A stretch of DNA of 64,000 nucleotides from Onthophagus taurus (Eukaryota; Arthropoda; Insecta; Coleoptera; Scarabaeidae): positions 62,001-126,000 of the forward strand of contig NW_027248940.1 in the NCBI RefSeq assembly GCF_036711975.1, given 5' to 3'. Shown one piece after another: positions 32,618 to 43,554 of the stretch (position 1 is its first letter; the number at the start of each line of letters is the position of its first letter). Position numbers and translations under genes: made by a program. The notes under the pieces are model-generated. The model was given only the letters and a program-made list of their open reading frames with translations. It was not told the origin of the DNA and did not search any database.

Positions 32618-34608
32618 TTAAAAATCAGAATTACTGGAAGAATCTGAGTCTTCCGCTAGTTGGATGATGACAGGAGGTAAATCAGTTATTAATGAATTTC
32701 CCATTAATGTTGTCCAATCTTTTTTAATTAGTTCTTCACAGTGGCGAACACTATTTGCCCACATTTCCGGAGTGTAATGACCAAGAGCTTTTTGCCAAGT
32801 CTCCTTAACACGACAGATCTTTTTCTCCGAGCTGGACTGAACATGTTTATTGTAATAAGTTTTTAAGAACGCCCAACATAGTTCAATGGGATTATATTGG
32901 CAATTGTATGGAGGAAGGCGAAGAACAGTATGGCCATGGTCTCTTATTAATTTGTCAATTTCAAAGGATTTTTCAATTTGAGGCTTGTAATAACGGATTA
33001 TTTCCCATAACGATTTTTTATTTAAGGTTGGTTCAAACTGTATATTATGTTCAGTTAACCATTTTTTCATATCATTTTCTTTTGTGCAGAAACTTGGAGC
33101 TTTCTCGATTTGTTTTGAGTGATATGGAGCATTATCCATTACTACCGCACACTTCGCACCCAAATTATTTAATGCTGGAAGTAATTGATTTTTCACCCAT
33201 TCCATAAAAATAATTGACGTCATATTTTTATGATAATCTCTGTGCTCCGTGTCGTCACTAAGCAAGAGATCGCAATTTGGCAAAAACCCTGACGAAGTGC
33301 CTGCGTGCAAGATTGTAAATCTTTTTCCTTCGCCTTCTGCTCTTTGCGGAATACCGAATCTTTCATTTTCATTTACCCATTGATAAACTTGGGTGCCATT
33401 TTCGTAAATCCAAGTTTCGTCAAGAAAAACAAAAGTATACTCTCCGGATTGTAGGTATTGCAAGTATGTCTTTAAAAATGTAATTCTTTTTGAAACTATA
33501 TGTGGTTGTTCAATTAACACTTTTCCATTGTTAATCTTTTTATATCTATATCCCATAGATTTTATAATTTTATGTAATTTTGATCTACCATTAGTAAAAT
33601 CACATTCATTTCTTGCAAAATTAAGTAAATCATTAAGATTAAAATACTGTTTCTTTTCATGCAATTTTTGTATTTGTCTTCCTAACTCTTCTTTAATAAA
33701 ATATAAATTATTATCCGTTTTGTAGTTCATTTTACAACGCCCTTGTGTTTTTGGTTTTTTTACAGTTTGATATTTTTTGTAGGTTTGAATCATTTTAAAA
33801 ACCGTCGTGCTGTGAACCTAATACAATTAAGTCAATTTAAATAAAACAAAATTTTCCTCTTTCTTGCTATTTATTTTATTATGCTTCTAAATCGATTTCG
33901 AGGAAACAATCCTCATCTTCAGTAGAATTGTCAGTTTAGTTGAAAAAATATATTAATCATCAAATTTAACACATCCTCCAAAGTTAACTTCATCTTTTTT
34001 ATCCAAACTTGAAAATTTCTTATTTTAATAATTGAACAACAATTTTAAAATACACTTAAAACAAAATCCAAAATAATATAAAACAAAACACGCGTTTACA
34101 TTTAACAAAAGATACGAAAAATGGCATTTTTTAACTTTTGGTTTTGAATTTGATATTCTATTATATTTGTTCAATTATTAAAATAAGAAATTTTCAAGTT
34201 TGGATAAAAAAGATGAAGTTAACTTTGGAGGATGTGTTAAATTTGATGATTAATATATTTTTTCAACTAAACTGACAATTCTACTGAAGATGAGGATTGT
34301 TTCCTCGAAATCGATTTAGAAGCATAATAAAATAAATAGCAAGAAAGAGGAAAATTTTGTTTTATTTAAATTGACTTAAACAAAGCTTGCTAATGAATAA
34401 TTTAATCAACTAATACAATTATGTTGAATATAAATTTAATTTTAAAACTCAAGTGCAATACACATACATCAAAAATACGTGAAGCTTTATCACATATATA
34501 TTTTAAATTCGTATTTGGTGTCTCCGTCTGTACTTCTTCATAATACCTAATTATAGAGTTTTTTTCGCGTTTAGACAGTTGACATCCCGTTCCACCCTTT
34601 CTTAACAT
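32618..34608 (-). CDS. DD83E-type transposase, apparently intact
   Basis: Exon 1 (34608-34468, MLRKGGTGCQLSKREKNS...RIFD) and exon 2 (33817-32618, VHSTTVFKMIQTYKK...) join across a GTATGT..TAG intron to give 446 residues without a stop. Exon 1 plus early exon 2 form the DNA-binding HTH part. The DDE core shows VFLDETWIYENG, VVMDNAPYHSKQ and YNPIELCWAFLK. 83 residues lie between second Asp and Glu, far from the 34-41 of Tc1/mariner and close to the published DD82E group (name recalled, not checked). The acidic serine tail (EDSDSSSNSDF) is unusual. The start was chosen as the first Met of the conserved block; an in-frame upstream extension to 34740 exists but looks like TIR-proximal DNA. Confidence 0.8.
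33831..34375. mobile_element. 545-bp foldback MITE with TTAA flanks
   Basis: GTCAATTTAAATAAAACAAA at the left and its mirror at the right are flanked by TTAA (33827-33830, 34376-34379), as in piggyBac-type elements. Arms are ~225 bp and nearly perfect. It lies wholly in the transposase intron, 14 bases upstream of the acceptor-side exon on the sequence; without it the intron would be about 100 bases. Confidence 0.85.
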
Positions 34609-34785
34609 TTTTATGGTAGATTTAGCAGCAAAAAAATTATATGAAAATTGTTTTTTAATCAATCTTAACAAATTTGATAGACAGTGGTGGCACACAATTA
34701 AAGTAAAAGTCACGACATGCGCTTTTACTTTCAATACCAACTTGACGACACTTTGACAATTGATTTAAATAAAAAACAGATTATA

Positions 34786-35404
34786 TGTATTTGATATATT
34801 TCTGACATTTCATTTCTTTGACAGCGTTGCTTGAGTTAGATTACGGTTTTGTGAGTTTATCGAGTTTATTTTCTATTATCGTTCTATTTCGTTTATCTAT
34901 TAACTGTTCTTTTCAGAGCAAAAGCCCTTCTCATCTAATTTTCAGGTCAGTAATGTTAATTTTAATAGGTGTCAGATATGTATGTATATAATTTATTTTC
35001 ACAATTAGATACGTATATTACAAAGTAACTAAGTAACTGTTATGCCAAATTTTAAATTTTTTACTCATTTACAAAAAAAATCGGGGTCGAAAGGGTTAAA
35101 TCCTTTTGTTTACTGTTACATTGCCTCGGCTTTTACGCCTTTAACACATTTGTATCAAAAAAGACGTTGGTCGCTTCTTTTATTATCAAGTACACGTCTC
35201 AACAGCACAGCTGCCTCGGCTCCGAATTAATACATTAACATCGAAATAATGATTTTATTTTTAATTTGTATTAGTTTTTTTTTTGTATTTGTTTCAAGGA
35301 AACCCGATAGTTTTTAGTTCAATATAATTAACAACACTCATTTAGAATGAAAGCAGTAACAACATCTATTTATATCATTTTTTTGCAATTTTTAAAACAA
35401 AATA
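34786..35404. other. Spacer downstream of the channel gene
   Basis: Contains further CTGCCTCGGCT fragments (35120-35225) of the repeat seen at 27734 and 30542. A tiny exon-like piece bounded by TTTTCAG and GTCAGT lies near 34919-34945. No protein gene recognised. Confidence 0.35.
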
Positions 35405-37108
35405 TTAAAAATCCTGCCCGAATTTAGCCCGCGGCAAACCGCTCTCCAAAATATTCCCCTTCTTAACTTCGAACAAAATTTCGGTTTTCTCCTGCAACTT
35501 TGGATCTTGCTTACTCAGAGCTTGCATCAAAATTTCCTGCCTCTTGTCAACTTGATCCATCAATCTCTCGTAAATCGTCCTATTTTTCATATTGCTCAAA
35601 AAGTCCTGCTTGGTCATCCGAAAAATCTCCGAAATCTCAAGCGCCACCACGTTCACCGGAAAATCAGTTACATCCATGAGCCTCCCACCTCCGAACACCT
35701 CTCCATCCTCTAAATGACATAGCTCAATTCCACTCGTGTGTATCATAGCAACCGTTCCATGTGAAATTATGTACCAATAATGTAACGGTTTATGTGCTGA
35801 TACAACGACGTCGTTTTTAAGATAAATCTCGGTGTTTAAGCTCGCGATGATGCTTCCAATCAATCCTTTGGGCAATCCCTTAAAAATTTCGACCTTTCCG
35901 ATCAGATTTCTCATGGTGTACAATTTAATTTCGTTTTGGAGGTGCTCGGAGAGCGTCGCTAAAATGGCCTCAGTTCTAAAATAGCGCTTTTGAAAGCGAT
36001 ATTCGCAATACCTCGTTAAACGCTTATTAATATTAACGGGAACTCGCTTCGACCTCAAATACTCGTAAAGTTGCCTCAAAAGCTCTTCGTATTTGCTTTC
36101 GGCCGCGTTTACAGTCCCAATCGCTTGTAATATTATTACGATTACGTATCCGAAAAAGGCTGAGCCTAAGATGGCGATTAATGATAACGTGACGTAATCA
36201 AATTTCGAATGGGTGGGAAAAATCTCGCCCCCCATGCTATAAAAGTGAGCTATGCTTAGTTGTAACGACCACATGTATCGCTCAAACACCGTGACGTTGC
36301 TCCCGGTGAGATTCGCGTGTCTAAACCACGATTCATTCGTATCCCCCAACAAAACATAAATATAATCCACGCTCGCTAAGAAACAAGAGCACCAATGCAA
36401 CATATATATCGATAACGATATTAAAGAAACAATTTCGTGCTGGGTGTCGCTTAAACGCATCAATACCGTGATATGTCGCAAATATTTGTACATAGTGGGT
36501 ACTCGGAAATAAAGAAAGAGAGTTGGGATTACCCCGATCGCTTTTCCCACGGCATTCCACGCTAATAACGTCGACGGGAACAAACATATACAATCGGCGG
36601 CGAAATAAGTCTTTAAATAATTAACGGCGATTCGTTTCGGCTCTAAAACCGCCTCTTTAATTTGAGCGTGATGGTACCCGGAGATTAAATTAAATATGAT
36701 ATTAATAAAAATCGTTACGTTAATAGCCTGGCTGAATGCTCTTGGCCACCGAAACTGCGTTTCATCCTCGTAAAAAACGTGTGCCATCAAAATCGGCCAC
36801 ACCGTAAAGATTACGATGTATATTAAACACCATACGATTTCTCGGTAATAAGTGAATTGGCTGAATGGGTGGATTATATAGACGGGGGCCGTTGATATTT
36901 GGCGTCTTCTTTCAAAGGTAATCGCCGCGCTGCTGCGGTAATGTTGCTTGGAATTGGGGTGGCGCGAAGATACTATCAAGGTTTTTCGAAATCGCCGTTT
37001 TAATTTTTCCCAGTTTGAAGCGTTCGGAGATAGTTTCGGGAGGCACGACTCGGAACGTTTTCTGATGGTACATTCGTGGCGGTTTATATCTTTAAATGAT
37101 TTTGCCAT
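35405..37108 (-). CDS. CNG/HCN-type channel with degenerate pore and cNMP site
   Basis: A single uninterrupted frame of 567 residues. Layout: basic N terminus; S1 about 89-110; S2 128-147; S3 165-183; S4 195-220; S5 223-247; pore loop 275-298; S6 305-332; C-linker 335-405 (EYLRSKRVPVNINKRLTRYCEYRFQ); cyclic-nucleotide-binding fold about 405-505. The filter reads FYSMGGEIFP, lacking GYG of HCN and nearest to the GET filter of CNG channels. S4 (YFRVPTMYKYLRHITVLMRL) lacks the regular Arg/Lys repeat of HCN. In the phosphate cassette, DGEVFGGGRLMDVTDFPVNV replaces FGE...RRTA, so the key Arg is missing. It is thus probably a plasma-membrane channel with altered gating; cAMP gating is doubtful. The absence of introns suggests retroposition or intron loss. 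Confidence 0.85.
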   Translation of the reverse strand: MAKSFKDINRHECTIRKRSESCLPKLSPNASNWEKLKRRFRKTLIVSSRHPNSKQHYRSSAAITFERRRQISTAPVYIIHPFSQFTYYREIVWCLIYIVIFTVWPILMAHVFYEDETQFRWPRAFSQAINVTIFINIIFNLISGYHHAQIKEAVLEPKRIAVNYLKTYFAADCICLFPSTLLAWNAVGKAIGVIPTLFLYFRVPTMYKYLRHITVLMRLSDTQHEIVSLISLSIYMLHWCSCFLASVDYIYVLLGDTNESWFRHANLTGSNVTVFERYMWSLQLSIAHFYSMGGEIFPTHSKFDYVTLSLIAILGSAFFGYVIVIILQAIGTVNAAESKYEELLRQLYEYLRSKRVPVNINKRLTRYCEYRFQKRYFRTEAILATLSEHLQNEIKLYTMRNLIGKVEIFKGLPKGLIGSIIASLNTEIYLKNDVVVSAHKPLHYWYIISHGTVAMIHTSGIELCHLEDGEVFGGGRLMDVTDFPVNVVALEISEIFRMTKQDFLSNMKNRTIYERLMDQVDKRQEILMQALSKQDPKLQEKTEILFEVKKGNILESGLPRAKFGQDF

Positions 37109-37357
37109 TTCATTTATATATTACTATTACTTATTTTGTCTCACCAATATAATACGTCAAATTGACATTTAATTATATAATACCACTTGACGTTTCTTTA
37201 ATTTTTTATTTTTTAGGTTATGCATGATAACTTTTATATTTATTTATAAACTTTAGTATTTCTTTTAAGATATTAATACGTTGTGATGAGAAAGAAATAA
37301 AACGAAATAATAAACAGTTTTTAAATTCACTGAAATGTCAACATTAATTAATAGGTA

Positions 37358-37558
37358 CAGTCGTGTTCACGGGAAATGCGTACCGAAGGTCAAAAGCTGT
37401 TGTGAGATCCGACATGGCGCTTACCTGCCCGGGACCGCCACAAGTCGCTTCTCCATGAGCTTCGTGTGAGCTCGGCTCAGCCCGTTTAGCCAGCGGCATG
37501 TCGGATCTCACAACAGCGCTTGACCTTTTAGTGCGCATTTTTCCCGTGAACCCGACTG
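37358..37558. mobile_element. 201-bp palindromic MITE
   Basis: TA-flanked ends CAGTCGTGTTCACGGGAAAT and mirror; the arms continue GTCAAAAGCTGTTGTGAGAT / ATCTCACAACAGCGCTTGAC, leaving a GC-rich centre. Frames on both strands through it are shadows. Confidence 0.85.
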
Positions 37559-37572
37559 TACATTTTCCAGCG

Positions 37573-37690
37573 CATCGACTTAACGTACAAGAATCGCCCG
37601 CAAGCAATCTCGGCGATACAAGAAGTCATTTATCCTCAAATCGCCGAAGTCGCTTGCGGGCGAGAATTTTCCAAAATTGACGATTTGAGG
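37573..37690. repeat. Hairpin with CGCCCGCAAGC arms
   Basis: CGCCCGCAAGCAATCTCGGC(GAT) at 37597 pairs with the ATCGCCGAAGTCGCTTGCGGGCG block at 37640-37664. A further copy-like TTGAGGCG lies just outside. Probably another small MITE. Confidence 0.55.
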
Positions 37691-37751
37691 CGAAACGTTA
37701 TTTCGGTAAAGATACAAAGTCGCTTACAATATAGTATATTATTATATGAGC

Positions 37752-37849
37752 ATATAATGAGGGCTATTATTCACGAAGGTTAAGTTTATGTCACGAGCGT
37801 AGCGAGTGGTATAATTAACCTGAGTGAATAATAGCTCATTATATGCGAG
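37752..37849. repeat. ~98-bp hairpin
   Basis: GCATATAATGAGGGCTATTATTCAC...GGTTAA is mirrored by TTAACC...GTGAATAATAGCTCATTATATGC around a GAGCGTAGCGAGTG centre. Longest perfect arm segment is 13-15 bases. Confidence 0.7.
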
Positions 37850-37865
37850 TAGAATACGGCATATA

Positions 37866-40800
37866 TCAAGATTAGGAGTCTCTCTTAAAAATCGATGATT
37901 TTTTTTTAATCGATAGGAAATGAGTCAAAAGAGGAGTAAATGATAAAAAAAAAGTGCGGAAAAGTGTAGTACTTACCGAAAAATCACTTTAAAGTTGCGA
38001 TTTGACGTTTTGTTTTGGAAGTTAAAAGCAATGTTAAATATGCATTTTCGTATTAAATCCTAACCTCAAATTGTTTAATTTATACCCACGCACTAAATAA
38101 AAACTTATTTTCACTAAACTTGTTGAGATTACAACATATTTTCAGATGAAAACCTTATTTCTTAGGCTATCAAAGCATAACGACAATTACCTGTCGTTAG
38201 ATAGAATTGTTTCTACCAAATGTGTGCTAATAGACTTTCTGTTAATAGATTGTGTATCAATTGATATGTCAAACGACTGAAATATCTTTATATTGTAAAT
38301 ATAAATGATAAATAAGTATAATAGCTTATTTAATAGTACCTTACTTAAGTTAAAATAGTTAATTAATTAAAAATGAATATTAAACAAGACGTTACAAAAT
38401 AATAATAAAAAAATAACCCGTGTGACGATGGCAACAAACTGTGCATTTAACCAAATGACAATTACCTACAACTGACAACACAAGCAATGTTAACCATGTA
38501 TTTTCGTATTAAATCCTAACCTCAAATTGTTTAATTTATACCCACGCACAAAATAAAAAGTTATTTTCACTAAACTTGTTGAGATTACAACATAATTATT
38601 CATAATGACACCTATGTGAAGTTAGCCCCAATTAAATAGCATTTTACATGTATAGTATTTTGATTATAACATGAGAACCAGTGAACCGATTTCGATAAAC
38701 AATGTCTCATTCGAAAGCTTAATCCTTGGCCAATACGAAAGTGGAAATGCCCGATTTGAAAACTCTTTCGAATTTCGCTAAAATGCCAAAATAATGCGAA
38801 GATACACGAAAATAACACAAAATTGACCTTCTTTAAGTGGTGATAACTCGTAAACAATGTACCCGATGATCAAGATCTATACGTCACTCGATTCGTCATA
38901 GTGTCTTCTATCGAAATCACAAAATGTTCGATTTCAATTCTCTCCCGCTAACTTTATGCAGCCCTCGGAACGACACCGTCTTCGGCTCGCTGTTTATGCA
39001 CGTGTGAACGCTCGTGCTAAAAAATTAATTTAATCTAAATCGACTATAATTAGAGAACAGTTTGACGGATTTTAATGTTTTATATCTCAATTGAAAGTTT
39101 GTGTCGAAACATTTAAGGATTTTGATTAAAACACAACAAACGAATTTTAGTCATCACATTGATGTGTTTAATCTCCGTAACTAATTGACCAATTTTAGTC
39201 ATCAAAATCTCGGTCGAAAGTATGATCTGCAATGAATGCGAAGGTGGAAATGCCCGATTTCAAAATTTACTAATTATGTGCGTACAGCCATTGAAATGAC
39301 CCCGCGAGAGATTTCGAGTCGGGCATTTCCACTTTCGTATTGGCCAAAGATTAAGCTTTCGAATGAGATTTTGATTATCGAAATCGGTTGACTGGTTTTC
39401 TTGTTATAATCAAAATACTATACATGTAAAATCCTATCTAATTGGGAGCTAGAAAAATTTGGAGCTAACTTCGCATAGGTCCTAATGATTAAGTGCCTGT
39501 CGTTACATAGACTGTGTGTCTATTAACTATGTACAAGAGCGTCGCCAGCTAGGAGTAAAGATAGATTCGAAAAAAGAAATTGAATAGAATATAAGATACA
39601 AATAGATTCTAAAAATCTATTTGAAATGTTTATAATGTTTGTTTTTTTTGTATGTTCTAACTCAAAATCTAATTTCTACACAAAATTCTTATTTGGGCGA
39701 TATTACATCGATAAAAGCAAGATTGACGATTTTTAAGCAACATGTATGTTGTAAAATTATACGAAGATGGGTTTATGGAAAAGTTGAACTTGTTCATTCA
39801 TAAGTAGATAGTTATTATTATTTTTATAATTTGTTACACGAATGTAAAAGCTCAACTCCTCCATAATTTATATTATGTTCAGTCTTTATGTGGTGCTTAG
39901 AAACATTGGAATTTGCTTTAGTTTTATGTTTACGAATTCTAGTTTTCAGCCTCCTCCACATTTGTCCGATAGCAACAAACTTTCCAGCAACAAACTTGTA
40001 TCTGTAATTTTTTATCTACTTTCTTAGCTGATATCTTTCTTATTATTAGAGATAATTCGAGATAATAATTAGAGATTCTTTCTCTATCTAAAACCGGTCT
40101 TTGTCTGTCGATAAGTTAATACTAAGATCAATCTGTACTTAAACTACAAAGCGGTGGCTCTGTACTTAGATTAAATAGCTTAAAATTACCAAACTTCAAG
40201 CCTTTGTGCAATTGTTATCAAACCGAATTTTAAAAAACTATTATCACACTCGGAAAGAGCGCTCTTTAAATTATCTTAACCCGGGTTTTCGTTGGTAAAT
40301 GTCTATCGGCGACATGCTTAAATCGCCCTTAATATACATCCCTACACGCAAAAACGCTTAATTACTATTCCTTTAAACAAATTTCTTATTTGATAGGGGG
40401 AAAACTATAGAAGTATAGATCTATCTTATCTACAATTTTTTGCTCTCTCTAATGGTGTATAACACGCGGCTATCGCTGCTTGGTTATAGAGTTTTTTCCT
40501 GGTGATATAAGAAAGTTATTGATCCCAACAATGTTTAAAAGTAGCTAAAACGTGTGAATTTGGTAATTTTTTGACCAAAAACGTCCTTGTGTAAGTCTAT
40601 AACTTCATGATATACTTCTATAGTTTTCCTCATATCAAATATGTAAGAAAGTTGTTTAGAGGTAGAGCAATTAAACGTTTCTGTATATAGATTTATATAA
40701 TATATAGTTTTGACCAACAAAAACCCGGATTAAGATATTTGAAGGAGCGTTCTTTCTGATTGTGAACACAGTTTTTTAAAATTCGGTTTGATAACAATTG

Positions 40801-41935
40801 CACAAGGGCTTGAAGTTTGGTAATATTAAGCTATTTTACGTACAGAGCGGTGTTCTTCATCTTTTATTGATTTTAATATTAACATATCGGCAAACGAGGA
40901 CCGACGATTTTATAAAGAAAGAATCAAGCTTTCATATGGTGCATTTAGTGTTCTGCTATATCTAATAATAAGAAAGATATCAGCTAATAAAATAGATAGG
41001 AAATTGCGGATAAAAATTTGTTGTTGGAAGGTTTGTTGCTATCGTTGCTATCGTCACATCGTCAATCGGGCATTTCCACTTTCGTATTGGCCAAGGATTA
41101 AGCTTTCGAATGAGACATTGTTTATCGAAATCGGTTCACTGGTTCTCATGTTATAATTAAAATACTATACATGTAAAATTCTGTTTAATTGGGGGCTAAC
41201 TTCACATAGGTATCATTATGAATAATTATGTTGCAATCTCAACAAGTTTAGTGAAAATAACATGTTGTAAAATAAGCAATTTGAGGTTAGGATTTAATAC
41301 GAGAAAATACATGGTTAACATTGCTTGTGTTGTCAGTTGTAATTGTCATTTGGTAGGGTTAAATACACAGTTTGTTGCTATCGTCACACGGATTATTTAT
41401 TTATTTTTATTTTGTAAGCATGTCTTTTTTAATAACTATTTTAATTTAACTAAACTACTATTAAATAAGCTACTATACTTATTTATCATTTATATTTACA
41501 ACATAAAGATATTTCAGCTTTCAGTCATTTGACAGATCAATTGATACACAATCTATTAACACAAGGTCTATTAATACACATTTGGTAGAAACAATTCTAT
41601 CTAACGACATTTAATTGTCGTTCTGCATCGATAGCCTAAGAAACAAGGTTTTCATCCGAAAATATGTTGTAATCTCAACAAGTTTAGTGAAAATAACTTT
41701 TTATTTTGTGCGTGGGTATAAATTAAACAATTTCAGGTTAGGATTTAATACGAAAATGCAATTTTAACATTGCTTTGAACTTCCAAAAAGAAACGTCAAA
41801 TCGCAACTTTAAAGTGATTTTTCGGTAAGTACTACACTTTTCCGCACTTTTTTTTATCATTTACGCCTCTTTTGACTCATTTCCTATCGATTAAAAAAAA
41901 AATCATCGATTTTTAAGAGAGACTCCTAATCTTGA
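37866..41935. mobile_element. Giant foldback element, copy 2
   Basis: Begins TCAAGATTAGGAGTCTCTCT and ends with the exact mirror. Arms 37866-38765 and 41062-41935 are ~0.9 kb inverted repeats; an inner copy of the arm motif (GGGCATTTCCACTTTCGTAT) recurs at 39320. The middle has another inverted pair: GGTAATTTTAAGC-side block near 40170-40250 and its mirror at 40760-40850. No frame exceeds about 105 codons and none looks coding. The copy in the SRSF1 intron lacks the 39620-41060 centre. Confidence 0.8.
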
Positions 41936-42945
41936 ATTATTCCTAGAATACTATACTTTGTTCATGACTATTAAATTATTATAATAAATTTTTGAATAAA
42001 GGTTAAACGTCAATGTGACACAAATTCAATGTTACTAACTGTAATCAACTTCACAACAATTTGTCAAAATTAAATGTCAGTTTTATAAAGCGTCGTTTTC
42101 TTTACGAAAATTAATTAATTTATGCTTAAATCATACAAAAAAAAGGAATTTGTTAAAAGGTTTTTTTAATGTCAAACATTTAGAAACTTCTATAAAATTG
42201 AATTTATGCGCAAGTATTTTTTAAAATTGACTTCATATTTATACAGGGTGTCTCAGCCAGACCGGTCATTAGACGTTTCTGGGGTTCTGGCCAAACAAAA
42301 AATTTGAGAATGCAGACTTAAATATTATCAATTACGTTCTCTTCATCTAAAATATTTTCAGATTTCTAGCACTTCCGGTTATATCGGAAGTCGCCACCTA
42401 CTTTATTTTTTTAAATGGAACACCCTGTATATTTTTACATATTTGGATTTGTCTGTTTTGAAGGTTTATAAATAACTTTACTTTTTGCAATTTGAACCAG
42501 CAATTCTCGAGTTATTCGAATTTTTATAGAAAAATTTGCTCCAGCGGACACTTGTTCAAAAAATCATAGAACACTCAATTTTTGAGATATCAATTTAGGA
42601 TTCAGAACATGCTTAAACAACATGATGGAGTATGTTTTGGTGCCGAGAACGGCTGTCTAAAACGTTTGGTCACTTTACTATGGCACGTTATCTTTTCGAA
42701 ATTTGGAAACACCATAACTTCATTTTTTTAAATGGCAGCCCCCATATTTTATTACTTAGTCGTCTTCGGCGTCTCATTTTACATCTTTTATATTTCATAT
42801 GTCCTATGCCTAACATTAATAGTTTGAGAAATAATTAGGTTTTTTTGAAAAATGCTCACATATCATATCGATATTAACCTAGTGTGCCATGGAAAACAAA
42901 TGTTTAATGACTTATTGATAAACGTCAAAGTCTGATTTACGTTGT
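41936..42945. other. Transposon debris
   Basis: CAGGGTGTCTCAGCCAGACC at 42245, after TA, is a mariner-type left end; CTTCCGGTTATATCGGAAG and TTTAAATGGAACACCCTGTA follow by 42430. The 68-codon frame at 42632 is not convincing. No host gene seen. Confidence 0.5.
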
Positions 42946-43353
42946 TTGATGCTTGTGAGTCTAAAACCAGTTAAAATTGATATTAATAACGTAAATAATG
43001 TTTATACGAAGAAAAATGAAGAAATCCATAATTTATTTTTTGTGCACGAAAAGTGCGACAAAGTTCTTTTTAGAACTTGCAGAATGTTTAATGAAAATTA
43101 TCCACATTTATCTCCGATGACAAAAGGTAAATTTAGAAGAATAGAAGCAAATTTTTTGCATTTTGGACGAATTAATCACGTGTTAAACTGCCCAAAAAAT
43201 GTAGTAGATAATGCAACGGAAGAAGTGAATACCTTGGCTTATTTCGAGCCCAGTCCCAACACCTCAATTCGAGCTGCCAAAGAAGATCTGGGAATCATAC
43301 TACGAACTTTGTCGCGCTTTTCATGCAAAAAAAATAAATTAACAATTTCTTGA
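42946..43353 (+). pseudogene. Mariner transposase N-terminal fragment
   Basis: A 135-codon frame resembles the HTH region of DD41D-like mariners: FRTCRMFNENYPHLSPMTKG parallels the AARLYNERYP... block, and NTSIRAAKEDLGI parallels the second HTH. It stops before any catalytic residue. With the 42245 end it is probably the left half of a dead mariner. Confidence 0.55.
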
Positions 43354-43554
43354 TTTGTGTAAATATTACTTTCGTTATTGTTATCGATTTTAACTCTTTT
43401 CAGTACTAATATTAAGGGACCTAACAGATAATTATTAGCTCACATGCATCAAGTGACGTAAACAAGTGAGTCTTTGACAAGAACTCATTGAGAAGGCTTG
43501 TTTTTCATGGCACACTAGAAATGAAAATGAAATGAACCCCAACGAGATCCCCGC

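Larger units (their letters stand above)
32333..34783. mobile_element. IS630/Tc1/mariner element with wide DDE spacing
   Basis: TIRs TAATCTGTTTTTTATTTAAA(TCAATTGTCA) and mirror, flanked by TA (34784-34785 on the right; the left TA is also the right flank of the Tc1 element). It holds a two-exon transposase on the minus strand and a foldback MITE in the intron. Confidence 0.85.

Noticed and set aside
37344-37680. Overlapping frames on both strands with GC-rich codons
   Set aside because: They cross the palindromic MITE at 37358-37558 and an adjacent hairpin.
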